A DNA stretch of 64,000 nt from Stictocephala bisonia (lineage: Eukaryota > Arthropoda > Insecta > Hemiptera > Membracidae). How positions within the stretch are numbered: the first letter of the stretch is position 1; each line of letters starts with the position of its first letter. Below, piece after piece: positions 25,498 to 39,140 of the stretch. The stretch lies in contig JAQJVL010002678.1 of assembly GCA_035578905.1 (NCBI GenBank), positions 22,499 to 86,498 of the forward strand, given 5' to 3'. A program made the position numbers and the translations under genes. Below the pieces are notes generated by a model that saw only the letters and a program-made list of their open reading frames with translations, ran no database searches and was not told the DNA's origin.

Positions 25498-28400
25498 GAG
25501 ATTGTTGACTGTTTCTCGAGGCAGAAGACTTCTGCATGCAGGTGACCCCTTCCTATATTTTTTCTGCAGCCTCCCGAACAGGACTCCAAGAGAATCTTAT
25601 TTGTATCATGTGTGGATTGTTTTACAAGCTTTTTTTGGAACATTGGGATCTTACATTTTGTAGGAAGGAGGTGTTGTTTTGAGAGGAGTTTTGTAATTGT
25701 TGTATATTTTATTTTATCTAGTTTATTATATATTTTTTTGCATCCTGTATTTTTTATTTCGAGCTTTTTTTATCGGGGGTTCGAGAACTTTGTATTCTTA
25801 TAAATTTTCTCATTAGAAGCCACCCTTTCACGTCCGCAGGATTCGGTGCAATTATTAACTTAAACTTTTTGTTTCATTTTTTAATGTTTCCAAATTGACC
25901 AACCTCGATATTTTTTGTTCCTGAGGCCTCGTACTGTAAGCTACCAAAAATATAAATTATAATATTATGTGTTTTGTAGTTTATTTACTTGTGTTATTTA
26001 TATTGTTAGTATCTATACACTTTTCATTTTCTTTGTAGTTGTTACGATTTCATTATTTACTGTCGTTTTAGTCTTCTTGTTGTAGTGTTTATCTAGTATT
26101 TTCTGTGTTAAAGTTTTTCTGTTTTATAGTTTGATACCAATAATTTAAAATAACAAGTAGGCCTATAAAGTACTTTAATAAATGTGTTTAAGTCATAAAC
26201 AAGCAATAGCCTAAGTTTCAAATTTAAGTTTTTCTGCTTTTTCAATAACTATTTTTTGGCCGCAACTTGTGTTTTGTTCTTTGTCCTCCTGGTCCAGTGC
26301 CTTCGCTCGCCCCGACCCTCAGTAGGGCCCAGTAGTAATTATTATTGCGAGGGTGGGTTGCAACATGTTACCCAAATGGCCCAAATGATCTACCACGAAG
26401 TAATATGCTTACCACTTACTTTTGCTATTTCATTAGCATTTCTCATTTTACAATGAGCAAGCCGTGGGCTGCAGTAACAATGACTGTAACACGTGACGTG
26501 AGATTACTGTGTTTATGAGTGTGCCGGATGGAAAATCAGGTAGATCAGATATTGTGTTGATAGATTTGGTAGTTGAGTTTACGACCTTTGCCCCTTGCCA
26601 AGCTTAAGTGTATTATAAAGATGTCATTGATGAGGAGAGAAAAAAATAACTGTAGTAAAACTAGTAGAACCTAAAATTAGTGTTTAATTTTCCTAGTTAC
26701 GTTTCGTAATAGCCAATAATTGTTTAAATAATACTGACACTGTAACCTTGTTATTTAATGGGAATTACTGCATTCCAATAGCAGACAATTCTGAGTAGAC
26801 TCTTTACCAGCCCGAACTTCATCAATTAAAAAGGTTTTGGCATTCATTAATATTACACATACTCTGTCGGTAGGATACTGCTGTAAATTTTCCGAGTTTT
26901 TACAAAATATTAAACGAAAGTAAAAAAGGTTTTCGTAATATGTATATAATAATTTGTCTTAGTTTTTTCTATAAAGTTACGTAGATCTACTCTCAACAGT
27001 CCAATTACTATATCCAATCTGGAACTGTTGAGTAACCCGACCAGAACGGTAGCCAAACGGCGAGTGGTTACATAACCAGGCACCCCGACTGCGAGATGGA
27101 GTACTTTTATAATTATTCACGGTATCGCCGTTACCACCCTACCGCATGCCAATCTCTTTGACCGACCCGATCTCCTAATGAACCTGCCAGCCACCAAACG
27201 CACATTTCACCCAACTGACTGCTGACTCAGGAATCTGCTTCAGGAATCCTGCCACCGTAATACGGTTAAAACCACGAGAAAGTTATTTCACTTTGGCGCG
27301 AAATGCTGGAATACTTCTGTATTCACTGATGGAAAACTTGGCATTCCCGACATATGTGAGTAAATTGGTACAATCCAACAAAAATCTTAATTCGCCCCTT
27401 TACCTGAGCCGGGCGTTTTATTGACTCAGTGAGCACATCTTGATTGCGTTAGGGCCTCCGTGAACATTTTATAAGACTTTTATTGCACTTTTGGAACTTA
27501 GTAAGAGAGTAAATCATTCTTCTTGAATGGGACTACCTAATAATTACTATTAGTTTATTTCACTGACTAAAAGAGCACATACCTGTTATCCAAATACCTA
27601 GTTTATATTTTTTATGCAAATTTTATGTCTTTTTCAAACTTCTAATATTTTTTATAGAAACTTAGTTGTTACAAAATGTTATCTGTGTACATTTTTAATG
27701 ATTGTAGTGTTAGATGTTACTGTACTTGACGCAACTACATGATAGTCTCCACCATGTAAACCCGTAAATATTTGATATTTCGGTGAAACATGAAATATTT
27801 TAATTTTTTATTCTAAACAAATATTTATCTCTGCTTTTATCACACACCACCATTACTTCCAATCTTCAAACGTATTACTCTAAATAATTAATTTATATGT
27901 ACCAGTGTTAAGTATATTTTGATAACGGTTATAAGTTATTCTCATACAAGATACACATTTGGGATCTGTAAATTCCGCACTTTTTGCCATCCATTACAGA
28001 TTTTATGAATGAGACCGAAGCGTGAAAATAATGAACACTTTCTATAGCATTAAGAAGTATCTATTATAAGCGTAATTTTTTATTTTAGTGCAATTTTTAA
28101 AATTAAGGATGCAAAATTTATAATACTTGATATTACATATTGCTCACGTTTAGAATCTGATGTGAAACGTAACGTCATGTTCAAATGGCATTCAGTGAAT
28201 ACTAATGTTGGATTATATGTCTGTTTAAGTCTGACTGCACCTTAAGGCTGTTTGGTCAAACAAATTTCGATTTCAGTGACTTTATATCAGCTATTAAACG
28301 CCTCCCAAGTAGTTCTTTCTTTAAAATTATGTTTATAGTTATAAATACATCACCTCAAAGATGCGAATTTGGGATTTTCCGGTACATACAGAATTAAGAA

Positions 28401-28790
28401 ACTATTTTCCCGACTATTCCCAAATTTTAAAAACAGACCCTCACAGGACTGGTTTTGCTCATCAGTCATTTTAAATTACGTAATTTTCCTGCAAATTAGT
28501 AAATTTGATTTTAAATAATCAACTTTATATGTTTGCTTTTATTTTATTAAGACAAGAAATATCATGTCGTGTTTGGCATCTTACGCTTTTTAATATCACA
28601 CAATTTACAAAATTGACTAACTTTATATACTCAACTTTTGGTTGTACTTTTTTTATGTTATATAACAATACAATCGCTGCGCACACGTACAGTGAAACAC
28701 AGCACCCGCACCCGCAGATTCGCACTTAAACGACTTCCTACAATTATACCTCACCCATCCTAGGGGAGGGAGAGGAGTCGAGTGTCTGTG
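25498..28790. other. intergenic, no gene seen
   Basis: Mostly A/T-rich. A patch at about 27000-27270 is GC-richer (ACCAGAACGGTAGCCAAACG, CGGTATCGCCGTTACCACC) with no open frame; it may be regulatory. Nothing else is supported. Confidence 0.45.
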
Positions 28791-28794
28791 TATG

Positions 28795-28826
28795 CGTATA
28801 TAGCGGTCAGACGTACAGTCAGCGCT
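28795..28826 (+). promoter_or_regulatory. candidate TATA/Inr core promoter (weak)
   Basis: CGTATATAGCGG (TATA-like, about 28793-28804) is followed at the right distance by GTACAGTCAGCGC, an arthropod initiator-like TCAG. It lies in a GC-richer stretch about 360 bp upstream of the exon candidate at 29184-29283. There is no evidence of transcription. Confidence 0.25.
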
Positions 28827-29183
28827 TCGAGCGGAATTTAGTTGTCCCTAAAGCCGGCCGAACCACCTTAAACATGTGAATTGATACGATAAGATTTTGG
28901 AGGAGAGGCCAATCTTACTTAAAACTATTACACATTCCCCAAACTATTGGTCTGTGCATGGAAGTTAATCAGACGGAATAAGGGGGAGAACCAGTACAGG
29001 GTACAAGATACAGGATACTTGACCAACTCAAATCTGCGCTATCTCTCCTGAGTCGGCCACCAGCTCTCCCAAATAGGCTACAATTATAGTTATGGCTGTT
29101 AAAAATGTGGTGGTAGTTTAGAAAAACACCTCAAGTTTTAAGATATGTTCGTAAAAACGGCTTGTTTCTTATTATTGTTCCAG

Positions 29184-29283
29184 TCTTAACCTATAACACC
29201 TGGATATCACTGTGCGGCGAGAAGTAAGTGCACGTCAAACTTACGCTACACTAGCAGTATGTACAGTTTAACGGGTGATGACG
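29184..29283 (+). other. candidate 5' exon with start codon (weak)
   Basis: A pyrimidine-rich acceptor (TTTCTTATTATTGTTCCAG, ends 29183) and a consensus donor (GACG|GTAAGTG, GT at 29284) bracket 100 bp. All frames have stops before the ATG at 29259. From there, eight codons (MYSLTGDD) run open into the donor. This fits a 5'UTR exon with a translation start. No downstream exon was found in the window, so it stays a hypothesis. Confidence 0.3.
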
Positions 29284-29576
29284 GTAAGTGTTCAAGGTAT
29301 TTCCTAAAAGAGCACCACGTTACTTGAGATCCTCAAAAATAGTACATTCAATTTTTTAGTACTATGTACAATTTTAAGTCTTAAGCCTGTTAAATTGTAC
29401 CTATTTGTTTGTTTATTTTTTATTTCATTTATTCATTGAATGCCAAGATATGGATGGTGGATGAGTTTGATGAATTGAGACGATATAGTGAAGTAATAGT
29501 TAATAACTAAGGTCAACTATTCCTTAGAAAGAGCCTCATATTAGTAAACTAACAGCCTGTCTAAATAAGGAGGAAG

Positions 29577-29619
29577 ACCTGTCCTACATGTTGAGTGACC
29601 TGTCCTACATGTTGAGTGA
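29577..29619. repeat. 21-bp tandem dimer
   Basis: Two perfect copies in a row of GACCTGTCCTACATGTTGAG plus T; possibly the first step toward a new minisatellite. Confidence 0.9.
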
Positions 29620-32030
29620 TGGTGGGCTCGTGGTCCTCCTGTGAAGCCGTAACAAACCTGCCACTATACACGTTAGTAGAGAACACACGCCATGCCGACA
29701 GGTTTCTGCCCGCAGTATTTCAGGATTCCGACCTAACGGGTCGGTGTTAGATTTCAACGATGAATTTATCTTATTTTCTCTATTTTTGAAAACTCAGAGT
29801 ATGAGTTTAATAAGTATGTGCTTGGCTACTTATTTTGGTTAGTAATAAAATATTTAAGGGTCCCTTTTGAAAAATATACTTTTAAATTATTTTTGTTGTA
29901 AAATATCTATAAAGAAAGCTTAACCCATACTTATTAGGCTTTAAAAACTGAATAAAAAGGAAATATTCTCTCTACTCATTCAGAACAGTCCTTTACTCTG
30001 AACCACGGGAGTGGCAAAGGGGAAAACACTATGATATGACGAAGAAACCGGATCGGCTGCAGGGCAAGCCTATCTACTGCTCCAATTTTACTAAGGATAA
30101 ATTATTTTTTTTCCTTCCGACAGCTTATCCTAAATACAAAGAGTACGTGCTTAACTGAATAATCATTTAGTGATAATAATGAAGCGGTAGAAGTTACAAG
30201 ATGGAGGTGAGTTGAAGTGTTGCAAGACTTACAGGGGTAAATGCGTTGGATGGGTGGGTAGGGATGAAGTTACCCTGGGGGAATCATGTACATCCTACCC
30301 TGCGATAGATGTACAGTGGAGATAAACTCCCTCTACTCGTACACGCATATTAATATTAAATGTTCGTCATTTGTCGATGTTACCATCATAATTACGATAT
30401 TTACCACTGTAATTATAACAGAGGTAATTCAGGTTATATTATAGAAAGAAAACAATGACTGTGTAATATTTATCATATAAGATGTTTATCAAGGATTCAC
30501 AAAATTGCTATACTAATCAATGATTTGCAACTCCCGACACCAGGTAGTAGCAGGTTTTAAACAGACCGGCTCCATATCAGCTTGATAAATTAGATTACAT
30601 AACCAATCCAGATCTCTTAACTAAATCAAATTGGCAGAGTGGACATGAGGATTGCGCATACTTTACTGAAGACGTTTTTTTTTTTTTTTGTTTTTTTTTT
30701 TTTGCTGACATTTCACAAATAATAATCTGCTTAAAGAACACGATTAGATCAACTTAACGATTGGGCATTAGTGAGACCAATAGAACTTCATCGGTTTTGG
30801 CCGATACCGGTCAAAGCCTGGCAAGCAACGGGTTCCAAAGAATGTATCAGGGAACGCTAAGATTCTGTTGGCAATTTCTCCAGTTGAGAAAAGAAACACT
30901 CCAGTGACATTTCCACTCCACACTTTTTGTATCAAAATATCTTTGCAGTTATCAGTTTATGATGTATATTATGATGAATGTTGTCTATTTAAATTAGGGA
31001 ATATATAATTTTGACTGCTCCTAAAACACAAACAGAATTCTAAACGTCAATATTTATATCTCTCTTGTTAAATGTTGTCTCCACCTTACAATCGTAATCT
31101 GTTTAAAAGTTATTTGGCCTACAGAAATATTTATGAACTGATAACTGGTACAGACAAAATATAAAGAGTTCACACTAACATATATTTCTCTGACGCATGT
31201 TATTTATTATTTATCAAACCATTATAAGTTTAACGTTCGCACTAATCGAGGGCTTAAATTGTAATTGGAACGTAATTTGAAAATGTTCTACTAACGTGAT
31301 GAAAATTTAAGTAAAAAAAAAAAAAAAAACAATATAATTATATTTTGTCAAACTTTATCAAAAAAGATATCTATATATACATACTTTAGATATATGGGAA
31401 TGTCCCTTACTTATTTAAACATGAATTTAAGCGAAGCTTCATTTAATGGATTATTTTGTTTATTTGTTTCTGACTAGTGTTTATTTTATGGATTCAACCA
31501 AGGACATTTTATTTTCAATATTTCAGCTATACTGTTCAATATATATTGAATATATTCAATATATTCAAGCATTCTTTCAAGTGGAAATATAATATTGTAA
31601 ATAGACTATTGTTTATTTTGTTTACATCTCTAATTTTGTGAATTTTCATTTAGTCGCCATAGTTCGTCAATGAAAAATTGCATGTAGCTTATTATATCTC
31701 TTATACTGCCATATCAAAAATATTTGTGTTTTTATTTTAATACATTTTATTAATTGTTCACAAGACTTATAGCTAGCAGTCGATAGTTAATATCTTAATT
31801 TTTCAATTAATTCATGGAACAGTTTATTTTGAAGGATGTAAACTACTTATCCATCCATATAAAATGAAAACTAGGTGTGATATTATCCATTTGGACCTAG
31901 TCTAATATTATATAACTAATTATCAAACAAATGTTTGTAAGTATAAACCTAAAAATTATGTAGCTACAACTCACCTGTGTTTTCGTTAATTATTATAGTT
32001 CAAATAGTTTCTTGATAGGTAGAAAAAATT
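29620..32030. other. intergenic, no gene seen
   Basis: A/T-rich. It has an interrupted poly(T) tract at about 30676-30704 and a poly(A) run at about 31313-31330. Nested TATTCAATATA words occur at 31530-31570. Nothing coding. Confidence 0.5.
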
Positions 32031-35000
32031 CAAGTGGACGTCACACAACACAAACATATCACAATACAAGTGGACGCCACACAACACAAACATATCACAA
32101 TACAAGTGGACGGCACACAACACAAACATATCACAATACAAGTGGACGTCACACAACACAAACCTATCACAATACAAGTGAACGTCACACAACACAAACA
32201 TATCACAATACAAGTGAACGTCACACAACACAAACCTATCACAATACAAGTGAACGTCACACAACACAAACCTATCACAATACAAGTGAACGTCACACAA
32301 CACAAACATATCACAATACAAGTGGACGTCACACAACACAAACCTATCACAATACAAGTGAACGTCACACAACACAAACCTATCACAATACAAGTGAACG
32401 TCACACAACACAAACCTATCACAATACAAGTGAACGTCACACAACACAAACCTATCACAATACAAGTGAACGTCACACAACACAAACCTATCACAATACA
32501 AGTGAACGTCACACAACACAAACATATCACAATACAAGTGGACGTCACACAACACAAACCTATCACAATACAAGTGAACGTCACACAACACAAACCTATC
32601 ACAATACAAGGGAACGTCACACACACAAACCTATCACAATACAAGTGGACGTCACACAACACAAACCTATCACAATACAAGTGGACGGCACACAACACAA
32701 ACCTATCACAATACAAGTGAACGTCACACAACACAAACCTATCACAATACAAGTGAACGTCACACAACACAAACCTATCACAATACAAGTGAACGTCACA
32801 CAACACAAACATATCACAATACAAGTGAACTTCACACAACACAAACATATCACAATACAAGTGAACGTCACACAACACAAACACATCACAATACAAGTGG
32901 ACGGCACACAACACAAACATATCACAATACAAGTGGACGTCACACAACACAAACATATCACAATACAAGTGGACGGCACACAACACAAACATATCACAAT
33001 ACAAGTGAACGTCACACAACACAAACCTATCACAATACAAGTGGACGTCACACAACACAAACATATCACAATACAAGTGGACGGCACACAACACAAACAT
33101 ATCACAATACAAGTGAACGTCACACAACACAAACCTATCACAATACAAGTGAACGTCACACAACACAAACCTATCACAATACAAGTGAACGTCACACAAC
33201 ACAAACATATCACAATACAAGTGAACGTCACACAACACAAACATATCACAATACAAGTGAACGTCACACAACACAAACATATCACAATACAAGTGAACGT
33301 CACACAACACAAACCTATCACAATACAAGTGAACGTCACACAACACAAACCTATCACAATACAAGTGAACGTCACACAACACAAACATATCACAATACAA
33401 GTGAACGTCACACAACACAAACCTATCACGATACAAGTGAACGTCACACAACACAAACATATCACAATACAAGTGAACGTCACACAACACAAACATATCA
33501 CAATACAAGTGAACGTCACACAACACAAACCTATCACAATACAAGTGAACGTCACACAACACAAACATATCACAATACAAGTGAACGTCACACAACACAA
33601 ACCTATCACTATACAAGTGAACGTCACACAACACAAACATATCACAATACAAGTGAACGGCACACAACACAAACCTATCACAATACAAGTGAACGTCACA
33701 CAACACAAACATATCACAATACAAGTGAACGTCACACAGCACAAACCTATCACAATACAAGTGAACGTCACACAATACAAACCTATCACTATACAAGTGA
33801 ACGTCACACAACACAAACCTATCACTATACAAGTGAACGTCGCACAACACAAACCTATCACTATACAAGTGAACGTCACACAACACAAACATATCACAAT
33901 ACAAGTGAACGGCACACAACACAAACATATCACAATACAAGTGAACGTCACACAACACAAACCTATCACAATACAAGTGAACGTCACACAACACAAACCT
34001 ATCACAATACAAGTGAACGTCACACAACACAAACCTATCACAATACAAGTGAACGTCACACAACACAAACCTATCACAATACAAGTGAACGTCACACAAC
34101 ACAAACATATCACAATACAAGTGGACGTCACACAACACAAACCTATCACAATACAAGTGAACGTCACACAACACAAACCTATCACAATACAAGGGAACGT
34201 CACACACACAAACCTATCACAATACAAGTGGACGTCACACAACACAAACCTATCACAATACAAGTGGACGGCACACAACACAAACCTATCACAATACAAG
34301 TGAACGTCACACAACACAAACCTATCACAATACAAGTGAACGTCACACAACACAAACATATCACAATACAAGTGAACTTCACACAACACAAACATATCAC
34401 AATACAAGTGAACGTCACACAACACAAACATATCACAATACAAGTGGACGGCACACAACACAAACCTATCACAATACAAGTGGACGTCACACAACACAAA
34501 CATATCACAATACAAGTGGACGGCACACAACACAAACATATCACAATACAAGTGAACGTCACACAACACAAACCTATCACAATACAAGTGGACGTCACAC
34601 AACACAAACATATCACAATACAAGTGGACGGCACACAACACAAACATATCACGATACAAGTGAACGGCACACAACACAAACATATCACAATACAAGAGAA
34701 CGTCACACAACACAAACATATCACAATACAAGTGAACGTCACACAACACAAACATATCACGATACAAGTGAACGTCACACAACACAAACATATCACAATA
34801 CAAGAGAACGTCACACAACACAAACATATCACGATACAAGTGAACGGCACACAACACAAACATATCACAATACAAGTGAACGTCACACAACACAAACCTA
34901 TCACAATACAAGTGAACGTCACACAACACAAACATATCACAATACAAGTGAACGTCACACAACACAAACATATCACAATACAAGTGAACGTCACACAACA

Positions 35001-36090
35001 CAAACCTATCACAATACAAGTGAACGTCACACAACACCCTATCACTATACAAGTGAACGTCACACAACACAAACCTATCACAATACAAGTGAACGTCACT
35101 CAACACAAACCTATCACTATACAAGTGAACGTCACACAACACAAACATATCACAATACAAGTGAACGTCACACAACACAAACCTATCACAATACAAGTGA
35201 ACGTCACTCAACACAAACCTATCACAATACAAGTGAACGTCACACAACACAAACCTATCACAATACAAGTGGACGTCACACAACACAAACCTATCACAAT
35301 ACAAGTGAACGTCACACAACACAAACCTATCACAATACAAGTGAACGTCACACAACACAAACATATCACAATACAAGAGAACGTCACACAACACAAACAT
35401 ATCACAATACAAGTGAACGTCACACAACACAAACATATCACAATACAAGTGGACGTCACACAACACAAACATATCACAATACAAGGGAACGTCACACAAC
35501 ACAAACCTATCACAATACAAGTGGACGTCACACAACACAAACATATTACAATACAAGTGAACGTCACTCAACACAAACCTATCACTATACAAGTGAACGT
35601 CACACAACACAAACCTATCACAATACAAGTGAACGTCACACAACACAAACCTATCACAATACAAGTGAACGTCTCACAACACAAACCTATCACAATACAA
35701 GTGAACGTCACACAACACAAACCTATCACAATACAAGTGAACGTCACACAACACAAACATATCACAATACAAGTGAACGTCACACAACACAAACCTATCA
35801 CAATACAAGAGAACGTCACACAACACAAACATATCACAATACAAGTGAACGTCACACAACACAAACATATCACAATACAAGGGAACGTCACACAACACAA
35901 ACATATCACAATACAAGGGAACGTCACACAACACAAACATATCACAATACAAGAGAACGTCACACAACACAAACATATCACAATACAAGGGAACGTCACA
36001 CAATACAAACATATCACAATACAAGTGAACGTCACACAACACAAACATATCACAATACAAGGGAACGTCACACAATACAAACCTATCACA
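32031..36090. repeat. 36-bp satellite array, about 113 units
   Basis: Tandem units of the type CAAGTGAACGTCACACAACA followed by CAAACMTATCACAATA. Variants are GTGGACGTC, GTGGACGGC, GTGAACTTC, GAGAACGTC and GGGAACGTC at one end and CCTATC or CATATC at the other. No stop codon arises, so all three frames on several strands stay open for up to about 1000 codons; these are artefacts. A 35-bp unit (ACGTCACACACACAAACC) occurs at about 32611 and again at about 34194. The units around both follow nearly the same order, so a block of about 1583 bp (44 units) has been duplicated. Confidence 0.98.
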
Positions 36091-36177
36091 TATTATGGTG
36101 ATCTATTTCGGTATACCACACTTACCATCTTCAGACCAGATGAACTCACAACGGACCAATAAGAGAGTCACTCTGGT

Positions 36178-36216
36178 AATAGGTTTGTGTTGTGTGACGT
36201 TCATTTGTATTGTAAT
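36178..36216 (-). repeat. single inverted unit of the 36-bp satellite
   Basis: AGGTTTGTGTTGTGTGACG followed by TTCATTTGTATTG is one unit of the preceding array in opposite orientation, about 90 bp beyond its end. The gap is unique sequence. Confidence 0.9.
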
Positions 36217-36727
36217 TATAATTCAATAATGAACAACGGGAAACGTAAAATAATATTACAACAGTGAAGACAACAGATGATTGAAATGAGAACTCCTATT
36301 TCAGTGTTAAAACCTAATACATCCTACTAAACATTTACCAAAAAAAATCAAGGGGGCAAATTATTTTTATAATATTTAATTAGATTCTATCAATTCATTC
36401 CACTGAGCCGAGGTATTTCTCCAGCTGATGTATGGTTGGAGCCAGCCGTAAACATTCTATGCTAATTATTTTATTTTTGCAGACATCTCAACAAACCGCT
36501 CGATTCAAGAATTGCTCGAATTCCACCCGATGTCGAGAGGGTTGGGGCTCGCACAGTAGCCGTCTAATCAGGTTAACTTTTCGGCAGCAATAAAAGCGTG
36601 GAACTGAAATCAGCTGATTGCTCATTAACAGCTGTGATTGGCGGTATGAGTTAATTACCAGAGAAACGCTCGCAGTGGTCATTACGGTGAAATATCGAAC
36701 CTTTTAGTGTAATGTCGAGTCGGCGAG
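36217..36727. promoter_or_regulatory. spacer, possible promoter region near its right end
   Basis: A GC-richer zone at 36500-36727 precedes the exon candidate at 36728. It contains GATTGGC (a reverse CCAAT box, about 36637) and CAGCTG words. No TATA box is clear. The promoter role is inferred from the neighbouring exon candidate. Confidence 0.25.
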
Positions 36728-36847
36728 ATGTTCGTCCCATCAGAGTGTGATGTCAATCAGCGATCATCGCACTCGCTGCGCCGTCATCCGGGACGTTGTA
36801 ACACGGAGTCGGTTACAAAGAAAGGATTAGCCATCCCTGCCAAGAAA
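36728..36847 (+). other. candidate first coding exon, 40 codons
   Basis: An ATG at 36728 opens 40 codons of balanced, basic composition (starts MFVPSECDVNQRSS, ends KKGLAIPAKK). The frame runs into a consensus donor AAGAAA|GTAAGT (GT at 36848) followed by a T-rich intron-like start. G+C is above that of its surroundings. No homologue is recalled and no second exon was found within the window. It is the best of the host exon candidates here, but it could still be chance. Confidence 0.35.
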
Positions 36848-36929
36848 GTAAGTTTTTTTTACGAAGGGGCCAATCTCCTTGACTATACTAACCTTTACAG
36901 TACAAAGTGAAAATTGCTGTTAAAAACGT

Positions 36930-36992
36930 CCGGTCAAGGCCAGGATTCGAATCCAGCGACCTGACACCTTAGACCACCCGACCGCCGCCTCT
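36930..36992 (-). repeat. tRNA-derived SINE head-like sequence (weak)
   Basis: Read on the minus strand, TGGTCTAAGG resembles an RNA polymerase III A box. GGATTCGAATCC (36943-36954) is a near-perfect B box. The two are only about 12 nt apart, whereas a tRNA needs about 30, so this is not a functional tRNA. It may be a SINE head that lost the anticodon arm. GGATTCGAATCC is itself a 12-bp palindrome. Confidence 0.35.
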
Positions 36993-38198
36993 CCCATTTA
37001 ATGTCAATATGACCTTCTCTAAACGATTAACCTAGCAAGTGGTTTAAACGATTTATATTTTGACAAAGTCTTCAATAATTGCCTACTTTTTATTTATTTT
37101 TGTTTTTCCAACGTGTTTGGGTTTTCATTCCAACTATTTTTTAGTAAAATACGTTAAGAAGTCAACATTCATCATACAAATGCCTTCAAAATCATATACC
37201 AAACATAGTTAAGTTAGGACAAAATATGTTAAATATCGGCTTATCCATTTAACATCAGCCTTATGAAGAATGGTTCTAATTTCGCTCTCGAATACAGCCC
37301 CCTCCCCCAATAAAAAATGTCTGTATTGTATGTGATAGTCATACAAATGCCGAGGTTAAGACTTATATTATCTCATGGCTCATGTCTTGTCACTAACCAG
37401 TTTTGTCCCTCAACTTAGATTTGGCGAGGATCTAAGTTCGTGAAGCAATCTTAGTTCTCTGTTTTATTCAGCTAACTAAAAATCTGATCAAACAATGCAA
37501 ACATTATAGAGCTGTGTAGTTGAAAGCCAAGTTCGTGTATAGTATAGCTTTTTATTTTTGTAAAACTGATAATCCATTCTTTTTCAAACAAAGATTCATA
37601 TGTTTACTATATTTATATATTTACAGGATTTTCCCAAATCTGGTAGTTGAAGTTTGCAGCTAATTATCAACTTATTTTTTTTAATCATCCATTTTTATAT
37701 TCACTATAAACATTTTCATAGTAAGATTCTTGTCGTAGTCTTTGGGAAATGAGGGCCAAATTGACAGAACTGCAATAATTTGTTTACGGATTATTTTAAA
37801 TTATCAACAACCTATCAAAGTATCTCAAAATTATAATTCTTCCAAAATAAAATATTGGGGCACTATAAAATAAGTGTACTGTTACCTATCAAGTTTAGAA
37901 ATACGAATATATCTTTATAAAGATCGAAAATACATTTACAGAGCACATTTAAGATTTCTTCACCAAATTAAGCTACTTTTTTTTTTTTTTTATACTAAGA
38001 AGAAAGATGGAATAAAAAAGTCACATTTAAAGAACCACGGTTACAAAATAATGAATAATTACGTTTAGAAATAATTTCTGAACAACTATATAAAAAGACA
38101 GCTACAAAAATGTTAATTTTTGGTAATTTATCAAATAGTTGCAGTAATTGAAACTGTCTGCAATATATATTCTCAGGAAAAGTGCCAGGGACTGATAT
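36993..38198. other. intergenic, no gene seen
   Basis: A/T-rich unique DNA with a 15-nt poly(T) run at about 37977-37992. Confidence 0.55.
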
Positions 38199-38670
38199 GT
38201 GCCAAGATACTCGGCAAAAACCATATGCCAAGCTACAGCGGTATAAATCATGTGCCAAGCTACTCGGTACAAAACATGTGCCAAGTTATTCGGTACAAAA
38301 CATATGCCAAGCTAATGTGGCACAAAACATGTGCCAAGCTATTGCAGTATATAACCTGTACCAAGCTACTGTGGCACAAAACATGTGCCAAGCCATTGCA
38401 GTATAAAACCTGTGCCAAGCTACTGTGGCACAAAACATGTGCCAAGCTACTGCAGTATGAAACATGTATCAAACTACTGCGGCAAAAAACGTGCCAAGCT
38501 ACTGTAGCGCAAACCATGTGCCAAGCTATTGCAGTATAAAACATGTGCTAAGCTACTGTGGCACAAAACATGTGCCAAGCTATTGTGACACAAAACATGT
38601 GCCAAGCTACTGTGGCACAAAACATGTGCCAAGCTACTGTGGCACAAAACATGTGCCAAGCTACTGTGTG
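38199..38670. repeat. 27-bp minisatellite array
   Basis: About 17 units of the type GTGCCAAGCTACTGTGGCAC plus AAAACAT. Each junction reads TGGCAC AAAACAT GTGCCA, a perfect 6-bp hairpin with a 7-nt loop. Units are diverged at the left end and more uniform at the right end, as if the array grew rightward. The frames on both strands are by-products. Confidence 0.95.
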
Positions 38671-39140
38671 GACGTGTGACTAATGCTCGTGAACATCGGA
38701 TCGGTTTGATATTTTGAATATTTTGTACTTGCCACGAGCATGTTCTCCCGCGTGTAATAAGGTATGTCAGCAAGACTACGTGTGCTGTGCATGCACGCCT
38801 TTCTCTGTCAGCGCCGTGCTAGTTATCGCGTTGTTTTTGGCCTGTTTGCTTGCTGAGTTTAACTATTTTGTCATTTTCTATGTATTGTTTAACGTTTAAG
38901 CCTTTAATTATGAATTTTATAGGTTTATGTGTTTGGCAATTAGGTCGATATATTAAAATAAACGAGATTAATTCGTATTGCAGAGAATGGCGAGCTAACT
39001 TTGTTATACAGAAGTGTATATTGTTTATGGAAGGTAAAAATTAAAGAATAGTTAGACAAGATCTAAAAGACAACTAGCTTACTAGACATAATTTTGACTG
39101 TCTCGCATTCTCCACTTCTTATTTATCAGAAAACACACGA
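38671..39140. other. spacer with a relic of the next satellite
   Basis: CACGAGCATGTTCTCCCGCG (about 38735) is a diverged copy of CACGAGCATGTCCTCCCTTG at 39134, the first unit of the following array. It may mark the pre-satellite ancestor. A 61-codon plus frame here (38714-38899, TTG start) is not convincing. Confidence 0.5.

Noticed and set aside
32012..36162. Open frames of 100 to 1015 codons on both strands
   Set aside because: All come from the stop-free 36-bp satellite unit; peptides are pure 12-residue repeats in several frames at once, with no flanking domain.
36930..36992. Functional tRNA gene
   Set aside because: A- and B-box-like words are only about 12 nt apart and no anticodon arm or acceptor stem can be formed.
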